This document shows, piece after piece, positions 51,821 through 61,502 of a DNA stretch of 64,000 bases. Below the pieces are notes generated by a model that saw nothing but the letters and a program-made list of their open reading frames with translations, was not told the origin of the DNA and did no database searches. The DNA is from Nocardia cyriacigeorgica GUH-2 (lineage in GTDB: Bacteria > Actinomycetota > Actinomycetes > Mycobacteriales > Mycobacteriaceae). Position numbers and translations under genes: made by a program. Positions within the stretch are counted from its first letter, which is position 1; each line of letters opens with the position of its first letter. The stretch is taken from assembly GCF_000284035.1 (NCBI RefSeq), contig NC_016887.1, forward strand, positions 1,736,001 to 1,800,000. Reading direction: 5' to 3'.

Positions 51821-53162
51821 CGTGCTCGAGCTCGGCGAGTCCGGCCTCGAGATGAGCCAGCAGCCGTTGCAGATGGGGCACGCTGCGGCGGCAGCCGACG
51901 ATGCCGAAGTCGAGGTTGTCGGCATTGGAGGACAGCGTGATGTTGAGCGCCTGTCCGTCCAGCACAATCGACATCGGGTAGCTGCCGTCCATCCGCGCCC
52001 CGCAGTAGTACATCGGCTGCTGCGGGCCGGGCACATTGGAGATGACGATGTTGAACGGCGGACGGGTCATCGAGACGAAACCCGGCAGGCTCGCCAGCCC
52101 GAGCGGCGACACCATCACCGCCGACACCGCCAAGGCCTGAATTCTCGGCATCTCCGCGAACAGCCGTTTGCCTTCGCGCATCGACGCACTGATGATCTCC
52201 AGGCGCTCGGCCGCGTCGGACACGTGAGTCGCCAGGTTGCAAAGGATCGTGCCGACGATGTTGCCGCCGCTGTCGGCCTCGCTCTCGGTCCGCAGCGACA
52301 CCGGAACCATGGCGATCAGCGGGGTATCGGGAAGTGCGTTGTGTTCCAGCAGATATGAGCGCAGCGCGGCCGAACACATCGCCAGCACAACATCATTGAC
52401 GGTGGCGCCGGTCGCGCCCTTGACCGCGCGGATGCGCTCCAGCGGCCAGGATTGCGCCGCGCAGCGCCGGGCTCCGCCGATGCGCACATTGAAAATGGTG
52501 TCCGGCGCGCTGAACGGGAGCGTGAGCTGCTGTTCGGCCAGTGCCGAACGGATCAGCGACACCGTCGACGGCGCCAGCTTGCCGAGGGACCGCGCGAAAT
52601 CGGCGGTGCGGGAACGCTCGCCGCCCGCACCGGATCGAGTGCGCTTGGGCAGATTCCAGGGTGCCCGCAGGTCGGTGTCGAAGGGGTCGGTGGTCAGGGT
52701 GCGCCGCAACAGGCGCTGGGCCGCGACACCGTCGATCAAGGCGTGGTGCACCTTGGTGTAGACGGCGAATCGGCCGTCGTCGAGCCCTTCGATGAGGTGC
52801 TGTTCCCACAGCGGACGGTGCCGGTCGAGCAGTCCGCTGTGCAGGCGTGAGGTCATCGCCAGCAGTTCCCGGACCCGGCCCGGCGTGGCGAGCGCGGCCC
52901 GTTGCACGTGGTAGTCGAGGTCGACCTCGTCGTCGTAGGTCCAGGTGAGATTCGAGATGCCGCCGAGGATTCGACCGGGCCGCTTACGGAAGGTCGGTTC
53001 GGTCACCGCCGATTCGAGCAGCTGCTGATGGACCGACCGCGCGAACTCCGGTCCGGCGCCCTCGGGCGGTTCGAACAGCTGCAGCGATCCCACGTGCATG
53101 GGATGCTCGCGCGATTCGTTCAGCAGGAAGATCGCGTCGGTCGGTGAAATCAGGTCGATCAT
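51810..53162 (-). CDS. Wax ester synthase/diacylglycerol acyltransferase
   Basis: 450 aa. The catalytic motif KVHHALIDGVAA (HHxxxDG, about residues 138-144) and the second conserved part MYYCGARMDGSYPMSIVLDG with NIVISNVPGPQQPMY are diagnostic of WS/DGAT enzymes, which esterify acyl-CoA to diacylglycerol or alcohols for storage lipid. Length is normal. It starts 40 nt after the upstream serine hydrolase on the same strand. Confidence 0.93.
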   Translation of the reverse strand: MIDLISPTDAIFLLNESREHPMHVGSLQLFEPPEGAGPEFARSVHQQLLESAVTEPTFRKRPGRILGGISNLTWTYDDEVDLDYHVQRAALATPGRVRELLAMTSRLHSGLLDRHRPLWEQHLIEGLDDGRFAVYTKVHHALIDGVAAQRLLRRTLTTDPFDTDLRAPWNLPKRTRSGAGGERSRTADFARSLGKLAPSTVSLIRSALAEQQLTLPFSAPDTIFNVRIGGARRCAAQSWPLERIRAVKGATGATVNDVVLAMCSAALRSYLLEHNALPDTPLIAMVPVSLRTESEADSGGNIVGTILCNLATHVSDAAERLEIISASMREGKRLFAEMPRIQALAVSAVMVSPLGLASLPGFVSMTRPPFNIVISNVPGPQQPMYYCGARMDGSYPMSIVLDGQALNITLSSNADNLDFGIVGCRRSVPHLQRLLAHLEAGLAELEHVTS

Positions 53163-53201
53163 GGTCTCCTCGGTGCGTCCTGGCCGGCGCGGATGCCCGG
53201 A

Positions 53202-54422
53202 TCAGCCCGCTTTCGCCTGCCGGGCCCGGTCCTCGGCCGGCGTGGCCGCCGCCCGCACGATGGGGGTGAGCAGCCGCGCCAGAATCAGCTGGTCGCGCGG
53301 GAGCTTGGCGGCCTCGGGCAGCCAGTTGTGCACGAAACCCACCGCCAGTTCGTTGTCGGGGTCCACCCAGCCACCGGAACCGGCCAGCCCGACATGCCCG
53401 AATCCGCGCGGCGCACCGGGGATCGGCAGTGAGTGGTAGCCGAGGCGCCAGCCCATCGGCAGCAGCAGGTTGCGGTCGGGCAGATAGGTCTGGACCCGGG
53501 CCGCTGCGCGCACCCGTCGCCGCGACAGCAGCGCGTTGTCGGTGGCGAGGATGTTGTAGACGGCCGCCAGCGCGCGTGCGGTGAACACGCCGTTCGCGGC
53601 GGGCATCTCGGTGCGCAGAATGGGCGCCTGCGGACCGGCCGCGAGGTTGGCGATCCCGGCGGCGTAGATCGACCGGATGAACCCGGTGCCCGGCCCGATC
53701 AGCCGGGTCGTGGTACGCAAGACCTGCTCGGCGTACCAGATCCCCAGCGGAAGCGAGGATCCCGACAGCGTCGCCACGGTGACGTCGCTGCCGGCCGGCG
53801 GTGTGCCCAGGTAGAGGCCGTCGATACCGAGCGGTTCGGCCAGCTCGGATCGGTACAGCTCGGCCATGCCCTTGCCGGTCACCGCGCGCGCGATGCCCGC
53901 GGCCAGCCAGCCGTAGGTGATCGCGTGGTAGGCGGGCACGCCACGGAAGCGGTCCGGCGCCGCGGCGGCGAGCCGGTCCTCCATCGCGAGATAGTCGAGC
54001 ATCTCGGTGGTGTGGCGGGCCAGCGGCGCGATGCGGGACAGCCCGGCGCGATGGCTGAGCACCTCGGCGACGGTGATGGATTTCTTTCCCTTGGCCGCGA
54101 ATTCGGGCCAGTACTCGGCGACCGGGGCGTGATAGTCGATCAGGCCCCGTGCGGCCAGCCGGTGCATGACCGTCGCGGTGACGCCCTTGCTGGTGGACCA
54201 CGACACCGCACCGGTGTTCTTCTGCCATTCGGTGCCATCGGCGTCGGCGGTGCCGGTCCAGATGTCCACCACCGGAATTCCACGGTGGTACACCGCGAGC
54301 GCACCGCCACCGCGCCCGCCGGCGAAGAACCGCGCGAAAGCACTGACTGCCCTGCGGTAACCGGGAGCGGCCCCGCCGTGGATCGTGGCACCACCGGAGG
54401 TGGGTCGAATGGGTTCGAGCAT
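53202..54422 (-). CDS. Beta-lactamase-fold serine hydrolase
   Basis: 406 aa from the ATG at 54422. SWSTSKGVTATVMHRLAARG contains the SxxK nucleophile/base pair of class C-like esterases, and AYHAITYGWLAAGIARAVTG the Tyr motif. No signal peptide. Mycobacterial LipE/LipL-type esterases have this fold and often lie next to WS/DGAT genes, so acyl ester hydrolysis linked to storage lipids is likely. Confidence 0.88.
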   Translation of the reverse strand: MLEPIRPTSGGATIHGGAAPGYRRAVSAFARFFAGGRGGGALAVYHRGIPVVDIWTGTADADGTEWQKNTGAVSWSTSKGVTATVMHRLAARGLIDYHAPVAEYWPEFAAKGKKSITVAEVLSHRAGLSRIAPLARHTTEMLDYLAMEDRLAAAAPDRFRGVPAYHAITYGWLAAGIARAVTGKGMAELYRSELAEPLGIDGLYLGTPPAGSDVTVATLSGSSLPLGIWYAEQVLRTTTRLIGPGTGFIRSIYAAGIANLAAGPQAPILRTEMPAANGVFTARALAAVYNILATDNALLSRRRVRAAARVQTYLPDRNLLLPMGWRLGYHSLPIPGAPRGFGHVGLAGSGGWVDPDNELAVGFVHNWLPEAAKLPRDQLILARLLTPIVRAAATPAEDRARQAKAG

Positions 54423-54644
54423 GGTCGTGATCCTCCGTGTCGTACCGGTGCACACAGCCCGCGTGCGGACCGGTACCCATCCACGATACTGGCCGCCTCG
54501 CCGGTGGTGCAGCACGCGGGCGGGGCGGGGCGGTGACGTCCGGATGCCAGTTCTATTACGACCGGGCGGGCCCGGCGCCGAATGCGTGCCCTCGGCGGCC
54601 TCGGGCGGTAGGGTCTGGTCCGCCTCAGATCGACCGCGAGGTCG

Positions 54645-54830
54645 ATGACCGACGACCAGACAGGGGAGTCCCGGGTGATTGCCATGGACCAGAGTTTGCG
54701 GACCGAACAGCGTGGTGACGGCACCTGGCGAGCCTGGTACGTGGACTCGGAGTGGATGGCGGACGGGTTCTCCCAGCAGGAAGCGGTCGCGGCGGCCCAG
54801 CGGCTGCGCCGTGATGACAGCGGAGCCTGA
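54645..54830 (+). CDS. Small hypothetical protein
   Basis: 61 aa from the ATG at 54645 (GAGG nearby upstream); a GTG at 54675 or ATG at 54684 would shorten it. The pattern RGDGTWRAWYVDSEWMADGF, then SQQEAVAAAQRLRR looks like a folded beta-beta-alpha unit. No known family. It stands between the serine hydrolase and carboxylase genes. Confidence 0.55.
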   Translation: MTDDQTGESRVIAMDQSLRTEQRGDGTWRAWYVDSEWMADGFSQQEAVAAAQRLRRDDSGA

Positions 54831-54977
54831 TCCGGCACACCCAATTTTTTGGTTAGATCGCCAGCGGTTGATCCGCTGACGCTGTGAGTGTGTCCAGACT
54901 GCGTCGCAGCGCCCCGAACTCCCGTGCGTGCCCGGTTATCTTCGGCCGGAAGACTGCACGGCGAGAGGCGTATCCGG

Positions 54978-56531
54978 ATGACGACTGGCACCGAAACCAA
55001 GCTGGACCGACTGCGCGAGGTGCTGGCCACCGCGGCGGAACCGGCGGGTGCGGCGGGGATCGCCAAACGTGCGCAGAAGGGCATCCCCAGCGCCCGGGAA
55101 CGGGTGCAGTCGCTGCTCGATCCGGGGACCTTCACCGAGATCGGCGGGCTGGTGCGCAATCCGCGCGACCCCGACGCCATGTACGGCGACGGCGTGGTGA
55201 CCGGCCACGGACGCATCGACGGCAGGCCCGTGGTGGTGATCGCCCACGACCAGACCGTGTACGGCGGTTCGGTCGGTGAGATGTTCGGGCGCAAGCTCAC
55301 CCACATCCTGCGTTTCGCCTACGAGAAGGCCTGCCCGGTGGTCACCATCAACGACTCCGGTGGCGCCCGCATCCAGGACGCCGTCGCGTCGCTGGCCTGG
55401 TTCGCGCATATGAGCCGCTGCCAGGAGCGGCTGTCCGGTTTCGTGCCGCAGGTGTCGATCATGCTGGGCAAATGCGCGGCCGGCGCGGTGTACGGGCCGA
55501 TCAATACCGATGTGCTGGTGGCGACCGGGAAGGCGCATATGTTCGTCACCGGTCCCGAGGTGATCAAGGCCGTGACCGGTGAGGACGTCACGGCCGAGGA
55601 ACTCGGTGGCGCCGAGGTGCAGGCCCGCAACGGCGTGATCCACCAGGTGTGTGAGACCGAGCAGGACGCCTTCGACTGGGCGCGGAAGTATCTGAGCTAT
55701 CTGCCGTCGAGCTGTGTGGAGCAGCCGCCGGTCGTCAATCCCGGGCTCGAACCCGAGATCACCGCCTACGACCTCGAATTGGAGTCGATCATTCCCGACT
55801 CCGATCGCGAGGGCTACGACATGCACGAGATCTTGCTGCGGATCTTCGACGACGGCGATTTCCACGAGATCCGCGCGGCGCACGCCCCGAACCTGATCAC
55901 CGGCTTCGCCCGCATCGACGGCCGCCCGGTCGGTGTGCTGGCCAATCAGCCGCTGGTGCTCGGCGGCGCCTTGGACGCGAACTGTTCGGACAAGGCCACC
56001 TACTTCATCCGGCTCTGTGATGCCTTTGGGCTGCCGCTGATCTTCGTGGTGGATACCCCGGGCATCCTGCCGGGTGCGGAGGAGGAACGCAACGGCGTCA
56101 TCATCCGGGGTGGGCGGGTGCCGCGCGCGATCATCGAGGCGACGGTGCCGATCATCAATCTGGTGGTGCGCAAGGTCTACGGCGGCGCCTACGGGTTCAT
56201 GGCCTGCAAGCAGCTCGGTGCCGATATCAGCTTCGCCTGGCCGACTGCCCGCATCGCGGTGATCGGTGCCGAGGGCGCCGTCGATATCGCCGGCCGCCGT
56301 CAATTGCAGCAGGTGCCGCCCGAACAGCGGGCCGCGGTGCGCGAGTTCATGATCGAGCAGTACAACGCCACCGTCGCGACACCGTGGGTGGCGGCCGAAC
56401 GCGGCTACATCGACGCCGTCATCGAACCGTCCACCACCCGCCTCGAACTGCGGCACGCCCTGCGCCTGCTGCGCGACAAGGGCGCCACGGTGGAATTCAA
56501 TCCGCGCAAGCACAGCTTGTATCCCATGTGA
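54978..56531 (+). CDS. Acyl-CoA carboxylase beta subunit (carboxyltransferase)
   Basis: 517 aa from the ATG at 54978. Both halves of the crotonase-fold carboxyltransferase are present: [20 protein letters not shown] and [11 protein letters not shown] in the N-half, [20 protein letters not shown] and [18 protein letters not shown] in the C-half. Together with a biotin-carboxylase/BCCP alpha subunit (not in the window) it makes malonyl- or methylmalonyl-CoA for fatty or mycolic acid synthesis. Length matches AccD/PccB. Confidence 0.92.
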   Translation: MTTGTETKLDRLREVLATAAEPAGAAGIAKRAQKGIPSARERVQSLLDPGTFTEIGGLVRNPRDPDAMYGDGVVTGHGRIDGRPVVVIAHDQTVYGGSVGEMFGRKLTHILRFAYEKACPVVTINDSGGARIQDAVASLAWFAHMSRCQERLSGFVPQVSIMLGKCAAGAVYGPINTDVLVATGKAHMFVTGPEVIKAVTGEDVTAEELGGAEVQARNGVIHQVCETEQDAFDWARKYLSYLPSSCVEQPPVVNPGLEPEITAYDLELESIIPDSDREGYDMHEILLRIFDDGDFHEIRAAHAPNLITGFARIDGRPVGVLANQPLVLGGALDANCSDKATYFIRLCDAFGLPLIFVVDTPGILPGAEEERNGVIIRGGRVPRAIIEATVPIINLVVRKVYGGAYGFMACKQLGADISFAWPTARIAVIGAEGAVDIAGRRQLQQVPPEQRAAVREFMIEQYNATVATPWVAAERGYIDAVIEPSTTRLELRHALRLLRDKGATVEFNPRKHSLYPM

Positions 56532-56567
56532 GCCCGGCCGGTTCACGGCAGTTCAGGACGGTCACCC

Positions 56568-56807
56568 ATGGCTGGTTTCCGGCGATATTCGGTTACGGTC
56601 GGCGCGGCGGTGATATGCGTTGTGGCCGTGGGTCCTTCGACAGCCGCGGCCGTTCCGCTCGATCCGATTGCGGTGTTGTGCACGGGCAGCGCGGACGGCT
56701 CCGGTGGGACCTGTGGGCAATGGACCGGGTCTAGTCATTACAAGACCGGCGCTCAGATACGTTTGCCGGTCGATGAGGTTCCCTCACGGCGCCACAGCCT
56801 GCCGTGA
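56568..56807 (+). CDS. Small secreted protein
   Basis: 79 aa. A signal peptide is clear (basic MAGFRRYS, hydrophobic VTVGAAVICVVAVG, cleavage after STAAA). The mature part has two Cys (VLCTGSADGSGGTCGQW) that could form a disulfide. The C-terminus after TGAQIRLPV looks unstructured and may be frameshifted. No family recognised. Confidence 0.45.
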   Translation: MAGFRRYSVTVGAAVICVVAVGPSTAAAVPLDPIAVLCTGSADGSGGTCGQWTGSSHYKTGAQIRLPVDEVPSRRHSLP

Positions 56808-56811
56808 TTGT

Positions 56812-57190
56812 GTTGTAGCGGCAGGTTCCGGGGCGCCGGGACCTTGTGGACGCCAGTGGGTTTCGTCGACTGCGTACCGCCGTCACCGTCAGCGGACGTC
56901 TCGTCGCTTACCGCCGATAATTCGATCATCGGCAAGTCGTTGCTGCCGGAGCCGGCCCCTGCGATCTTCCGCGAGAGACCCGATGAGCCGCCCGCTCGGC
57001 CTTCTCCTGCACCGTGGCGACATCGTCAACCAGCACATTCACCTGCCCGACCTTGCCGACGCTTCCCCTTGCCGAACGCCCCCGGACATGGGTATGCCCA
57101 CCGAGCGGGCAGGGCCTGAGCCGCTCGATGGGCATCCGCCGGGCCGTCGCACGAACCGGCGCGGGTCACCGGTTAGGTGCGCGGGCGCGG
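56812..57190. other. Intergenic region, no gene supported
   Basis: About 380 bp before the lipase terminator. Frames on both strands are short and lack motifs. A minus-strand stretch (GKVGQVNVLVDDVATVQEKA) looks protein-like but has no usable start or end. Confidence 0.4.
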
Positions 57191-57196
57191 CGGCCG

Positions 57197-57246
57197 GGCA
57201 CCCACCGGACCGGCGGAGTCGGTGTCGATCCGGTCCGGTGGGTGCC
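57197..57246 (-). terminator. Strong hairpin terminator of the lipase gene
   Basis: GGCACCCACCGGACCGG (57197-57213) and CCGGTCCGGTGGGTGCC (57230-57246) form a perfect 17-bp stem with a 16-nt loop, 15 nt beyond the lipase stop. There is no T tract, typical for actinobacteria. Confidence 0.75.
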
Positions 57247-57260
57247 GGTCTAGTGGCGGG

Positions 57261-58454
57261 TCAGAGTTGTCCGCCGCCGCCGATGAGCCAGGGGTTGAAG
57301 GTGCATTGCAGTTGCGGGAACTGCACCGGATCCAACGCGTTCAACGCGATGGACAGTGCCCGCGGCGAGTACATCATCGTCAAGTGGTCGGAGATGTCTT
57401 GTTCGCAGCCGTCTTGCAGGGTGATATTGCGGACCGTGGCCCCCGGTCCCGGCTTCAGGAACGTCAGATCATAGGGATTGGTGATCTCGTCATAGCGGGT
57501 GCCGACGATCGTGTAATCCACCCCCGGGACGGTGTCGCCATTGGCGTTGAGTTGGTTGACGAAGTCCGAGCCGATGGTCTGCTGGATCCCGGCATGCCCG
57601 ACGAAGATCTCGATGAACCCGAGAATATCGATGCCCAGGTTGTTGATCGCGCGACCCAGGGCGCCGATGCCGTCGAGGCTGGTGCCGTGATGGGTGGCGC
57701 CGTAAGTGATCAGGTTCTTCACCTTCGCCGCACCCCCTTCGAACTTGGTGTACCAGTTCGACATCGACCCACCCTGCGAATGCGCCACGATATCGACCTC
57801 ACTGGCGCCGGTCGCCGCCAACACCCGGTCGACGAACACCGCCAGTTGTTTGGCCGAGTCCTGGATGTAGCCGGTGCCCATCACCCCGGGCAGCACCGAC
57901 CCCAACCCGCCACCCTCGAGCAGATTCGAGCGCCCGTAGTTGAAGGTGAAGGTGCAGAACCCGGCATCCTTGATCGGCTGACCCATATAGGCGAACCCGT
58001 TGTAGGCGTTCATCCAGGTGCCGTGGATCAACAACACCGGCCGCGGATGCTCCGCCGTCGGCTTGCAATTCCAGTCATTGGCGCCCGGCGGGGCCGCATC
58101 ACCATTGGCCAGGCCGTAGGCGAACGCCGCCAACCACGACGTCTGCGAAGGCCCGTAACCGATGGTGTCGGAGGCATACCCACCCGACGACCCCGAACTA
58201 CTACCCGAACCCCCGTAGCAATCACCGGACCCGTTACCCGAGCCGGCGCCGCTACCGGAATCACACGCCGACCCCGAACTCGACCCCGAATCGGCCACCG
58301 GCCCCGCCACCGACCGCCCCGCCGCAATATAGTCGGCCAGATCCTGCTCCGTCGGCGCGGCCGCGGCCTGCCCACCCACCGTGGACAACGCGAGCACCGC
58401 CGCACTCGCCACCACCACCGAACGCAACAACCGGCGAGAGGTACTTCGTCTCAT
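57261..58454 (-). CDS. Secreted lipase (Lipase_2/EstA type)
   Basis: 397 aa from the ATG at 58454 with AGGAAGG upstream. Signal peptide to about residue 32 (GGQAAAAP). Residues about 53-93 are a Ser/Gly/Asp low-complexity linker. The catalytic domain has PVLLIHGTWMN (oxyanion hole), VDIVAHSQGGSMSNW (nucleophile Ser) and late Asp/His. Cys pairs suggest disulfides in the exported enzyme. Confidence 0.9.
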   Translation of the reverse strand: MRRSTSRRLLRSVVVASAAVLALSTVGGQAAAAPTEQDLADYIAAGRSVAGPVADSGSSSGSACDSGSGAGSGNGSGDCYGGSGSSSGSSGGYASDTIGYGPSQTSWLAAFAYGLANGDAAPPGANDWNCKPTAEHPRPVLLIHGTWMNAYNGFAYMGQPIKDAGFCTFTFNYGRSNLLEGGGLGSVLPGVMGTGYIQDSAKQLAVFVDRVLAATGASEVDIVAHSQGGSMSNWYTKFEGGAAKVKNLITYGATHHGTSLDGIGALGRAINNLGIDILGFIEIFVGHAGIQQTIGSDFVNQLNANGDTVPGVDYTIVGTRYDEITNPYDLTFLKPGPGATVRNITLQDGCEQDISDHLTMMYSPRALSIALNALDPVQFPQLQCTFNPWLIGGGGQL

Positions 58455-58871
58455 AACGTGCCTTCCTGAGCTACAAACGTTCCAGTGATGACGCCACCGC
58501 GAATTCGGCGGCACCAAAACTGCGCCAACGGTATTTGCGGAAACGGTGCGGTCTCAGGCGGAACGTCGGTGTCTGGAAACTTCACGAAAAACGGTCACGG
58601 GTATTCGGCACGATGGACAGTCGATGCGGCCGGTTCTCGCTTTCCGGGCGTGAGAATGTCGTGCTACCAGCACTTCTGGTTGTGATCACAGGTTACGCGG
58701 CGGCGCGGTACCCGGCCGGAGGCCGGGCTCGGTAATCAATGTGTGCCGGACCAATTCTCGCTCGGGCGCGGCTGTGAGCTGTCCAATTGCGTATCCGCAG
58801 TGATGTTTTCCGGATGTCGCTGTGGATACGGTAATCATCCCCGTAGGAATCGGTCAGGAGGTCGATCCCGG
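58455..58871. other. Intergenic region between divergent lipase and small membrane gene
   Basis: About 417 bp, A/T-richer than the surroundings. It holds the promoters of two divergent genes and short G/C palindromes near 58710-58735. No supported gene. Confidence 0.5.
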
Positions 58872-59054
58872 ATGTATCTCGCGAGCATATTCGTGACCTG
58901 GCTGACCTTCGTCGCCCTCGGCACCACCTCGCTCTGGGTGGTCTGGGCGGCACCCGGATCCACCCGCGTCAAAGTACAACGCTCCCTCGGCCCGCTGTGC
59001 CTGCTGAGCGTTGTGGTGATGCTGATATGGATGCAATTCGCGGCCGGTTGGTGA
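58872..59054 (+). CDS. Small membrane protein
   Basis: 60 aa from the ATG at 58872 with AGGAGG about 10 nt upstream. Two transmembrane segments (about 4-27 and 40-57) and a short basic loop (STRVKVQRS). Not recognised. It converges on the operon with the Asn/Gly motif pair. Confidence 0.65.
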   Translation: MYLASIFVTWLTFVALGTTSLWVVWAAPGSTRVKVQRSLGPLCLLSVVVMLIWMQFAAGW

Positions 59055-59076
59055 ATAGCCACCTCCCGGCACCGCG

Positions 59077-59460
59077 TCAGGACGCCAACCCGCGCAACTG
59101 CTCCAGCAACCCGACGACCTGCTGAATGGTGTCGAGGTTCTGCAACGGCTCCGGAATGCGCCGCCGCAACCGCTCCCAGCGGGTGGTGGCGGCCGGGATA
59201 TCCGGCTCCGGGTCGGCCAGGTCGCTGAGGACATCGTCCACATCGGCCGCCGAATCCGGCGCCGAGTCGAGCTGCGAGCGAAGCCGGCCGAGCTCAACGC
59301 GCAGATTGGCGAGCAGCGCCGCGAGCTGGTCGGTGTCGGCCCCGCCCGACAGATCGACCGGGCCGTTGATCTGCCCGTTGTTCCCGGAACCGCCGATATT
59401 GCCCGCGGCGACCCGGCCGCCGGTGATGTGGACCGAGGGGGCGGAGTTCGAATCCGGCAC
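59077..59460 (-). CDS. Small protein with N-terminal Asn/Gly amyloid-like motif
   Basis: 127 aa. Residues about 10-34 (VHITGGRVAAGNIGGSGNNG) are a short Asn/Gly-rich motif, nearly repeated at the C-terminus of the protein encoded just upstream (NVIAGNIGGMGNSGSVQAG). Such motifs shared by adjacent proteins are the mark of bacterial amyloid-signalling pairs. The rest is helical (DTDQLAALLANLRVELGRLR, and QNLDTIQQVVGLLEQLRGLA). It starts 10 nt after the membrane-protein stop, so the two are an operon. Function inferred, not known. Confidence 0.75.
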   Translation of the reverse strand: MPDSNSAPSVHITGGRVAAGNIGGSGNNGQINGPVDLSGGADTDQLAALLANLRVELGRLRSQLDSAPDSAADVDDVLSDLADPEPDIPAATTRWERLRRRIPEPLQNLDTIQQVVGLLEQLRGLAS

Positions 59461-59469
59461 GGCTGCCTC

Positions 59470-61155
59470 CTAGTTCGTTGCCGGGGTGCCGGCCTGCACC
59501 GACCCGGAATTGCCCATACCGCCGATGTTTCCGGCGATGACGTTCGAGTTGTTGATGACGGTCGAGTTGTTGATCTGCTTGACCATGTCGCTGAATCCCT
59601 TGGCGGCGATGCCCTTTTCCCGCAGGAACCGGTGCACGGAGTCGAGGACGCGCTGCTCCAGGATCTTCAGGTAACGGTCGCAGTCGGTCTCCTGGAACAG
59701 GTTGGCGAGTTCGCTGCCCGCCGCCAGTTCGCGAATGCTGGCCGCGGAGCCGAATACCTGCTCCGCCTCGGCCGGAGTGGTCCAGGTGCCGCCGCCGCGG
59801 CGGCGGGCGATCAGACCGCGGACCACATCGACGACGCGGCCGGGCACGGTGGTCGGTAGCAGCGCCAGATCCCCGGCTGCGGTCCACAGGGTGCGTAGTT
59901 CCAGCATGCTGGGCGGGGAATCGACGCGGCGGAACTCGGGCGCGATGGGCGCGAGCACGAATCCGTGCCACTCCAGCACCAGCATCCGCTCCTCGCAGCC
60001 GACGTGCAGAAAGCCCGACACCGCGAGTTGGCGGGCCCAGCCGTCCAACCGGAAGCAGCGGTAATAGCGCAGCCATTCCGGGGATTCGTTGGTCAGCGCC
60101 GTCCAGTCCTCGGCGTTCAGCTCCGGTTCGGCGCCGGCATCGAGCCGGCTCAGCAACGCCCGCGCGGACGGATTGTGCAGCAGATCGGCCGGTGACAGGA
60201 GCGCCCAGCTGGTCACCCCGAGGTCGGCGAAACGCCAGCCGGGGGTCAGCGTCGGCGCCCGGCGCAACGTCGTCAGATCCGCGGTGACGAAATCCTGGAG
60301 TTCGCGGGGTTCGAAGGTCGGTACCGGGGTGGCCCGCGCGCTCTCAGCCGAATCGGTTGTCGCTGAGCTCGCGTACAGCTCGAGTGCCGACGACCAGGAA
60401 CGGACTCGGGCGCCGGCGCCGACGAACGGCCGGTGGCCGCGATAGACCACGATTTCGCCCGAACTGTCCTGTGCCCGCCGCAGCTGATCCTGACTGATGC
60501 GGCGCAGCCTGTCGGCATAGGGCGCGCTCGCGGTGATGGCGGCTTCGCGCGGCGGGGCATCGGGTTGGAACCGTCCGTAGCCGTACCAGGTAGAGGCGAC
60601 CTGCCAGGGCAGATAGTGCCGCGCGATCAGCAGGCAGAGCATCACCGTCAGTAGGGCCAGGGTGATCAGCATGAAGACGGTGGCGAGGGCGGAGTCGGGT
60701 GGGGTGAGGATCGGCTCGCCGATCGACTCCAGCGCCAGGGACGGCAGCGCGGTCGACAGCGTGGTGATCACCGCCCAGGCCAGCGCGGTTACGCTCCACT
60801 GCCGGCGCCGATCGGCGAGGAACCAGTTGGCCTCGACTCGGCTCTGGGCCAACCGGGTCACGATCGCCGCGCACAGCCGCCAGCTGAGCCCGGAGACCAG
60901 CCAGGCGAGTACCAGCAGTGGCGAGAACACGAGGGTCAGGATCAGCAGGCCGACCAGCACGAGGTTGAGGGTGCGCCGGCGCCACTGCGCTGCCGTGGCT
61001 TCGCGCAGCACGGTGACCGCGTCGACGCCCGGCGATGGCGGGACCGCCCGTTTCGGCTCCGCCAGATATTCCTCGACCAACGCGTCGGCCAGCTCGTCGT
61101 CGAGGTGCACCGCGGCCGCCAGGTAGCGGGTGGGCTCGTCGGTCGATGCCGTCAT
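59470..61155 (-). CDS. Membrane protein with C-terminal Asn/Gly amyloid-like motif
   Basis: 561 aa. N-terminal cytoplasmic segment, transmembrane helices at about 62-90, 121-142 and 157-183, then a large soluble part starting EIVVYRGHRPFVGAGARV, a segment I recall from conserved actinobacterial membrane proteins. The final 35 residues are Asn/Gly-rich (INNSTVINNSNVIAGNIGGM) and share the AGNIGGxGNxG core with the N-terminus of the next gene product. No enzymatic motif seen. Possible receptor or effector half of a signalling pair. Confidence 0.75.
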   Translation of the reverse strand: MTASTDEPTRYLAAAVHLDDELADALVEEYLAEPKRAVPPSPGVDAVTVLREATAAQWRRRTLNLVLVGLLILTLVFSPLLVLAWLVSGLSWRLCAAIVTRLAQSRVEANWFLADRRRQWSVTALAWAVITTLSTALPSLALESIGEPILTPPDSALATVFMLITLALLTVMLCLLIARHYLPWQVASTWYGYGRFQPDAPPREAAITASAPYADRLRRISQDQLRRAQDSSGEIVVYRGHRPFVGAGARVRSWSSALELYASSATTDSAESARATPVPTFEPRELQDFVTADLTTLRRAPTLTPGWRFADLGVTSWALLSPADLLHNPSARALLSRLDAGAEPELNAEDWTALTNESPEWLRYYRCFRLDGWARQLAVSGFLHVGCEERMLVLEWHGFVLAPIAPEFRRVDSPPSMLELRTLWTAAGDLALLPTTVPGRVVDVVRGLIARRRGGGTWTTPAEAEQVFGSAASIRELAAGSELANLFQETDCDRYLKILEQRVLDSVHRFLREKGIAAKGFSDMVKQINNSTVINNSNVIAGNIGGMGNSGSVQAGTPATN

Positions 61156-61441
61156 CGTGGTCTCGGTACCGCGTGCCGACGGTGTGCCGTTCTGCTCATC
61201 CGAGCCCCCTGGAGAACGTGAAACGCTTGTGCCGCAGAGGTTATCAGCGCGCCGGGGAGACTATCTGCGGATTCGCCGAGGCCTCATGGCCCTCGGAGTG
61301 TCGTCCGGAGTGTCGGCCCATGCGATAGGTGCGTGCTGACGGACGCCGGTGCGACGGTGCGGCCGATGGCAGCGCTCGGCTGAACACGGCCCGGCGAGGC
61401 AGATGACGCCAACGGATCTGCGCGAACCCCTTGCAGCAAAC

Positions 61442-61455
61442 TAGAACGCGTTCTA
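61442..61455. promoter_or_regulatory. KstR-type operator
   Basis: TAGAACGCGTTCTA, a perfect 14-bp palindrome matching TNNAACNNGTTNNA, the KstR consensus of cholesterol-catabolism genes in mycolata. It lies 47 nt upstream of the fadD-type start. Confidence 0.75.
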
Positions 61456-61502
61456 ACTTTGAGGGTGCATCTGTCGACGACGCGGGCCCGGAAGGCGCAT
61501 GA

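Noticed and set aside
54936..56546. 536-aa minus-strand frame opposite the carboxylase
   Set aside because: His/Asp/Arg-rich antisense shadow of the acyl-CoA carboxylase gene.
58185..58300. Tandem repeat in the Ser/Gly-coding region, considered as CRISPR or VNTR
   Set aside because: Units are irregular and encode a plausible low-complexity linker of the secreted lipase; no spacer structure.
57177..58469. 430-aa plus-strand frame opposite the lipase
   Set aside because: Antisense to the lipase and its terminator; the Thr/Arg repeats reflect the Ser/Gly linker coding of the lipase.
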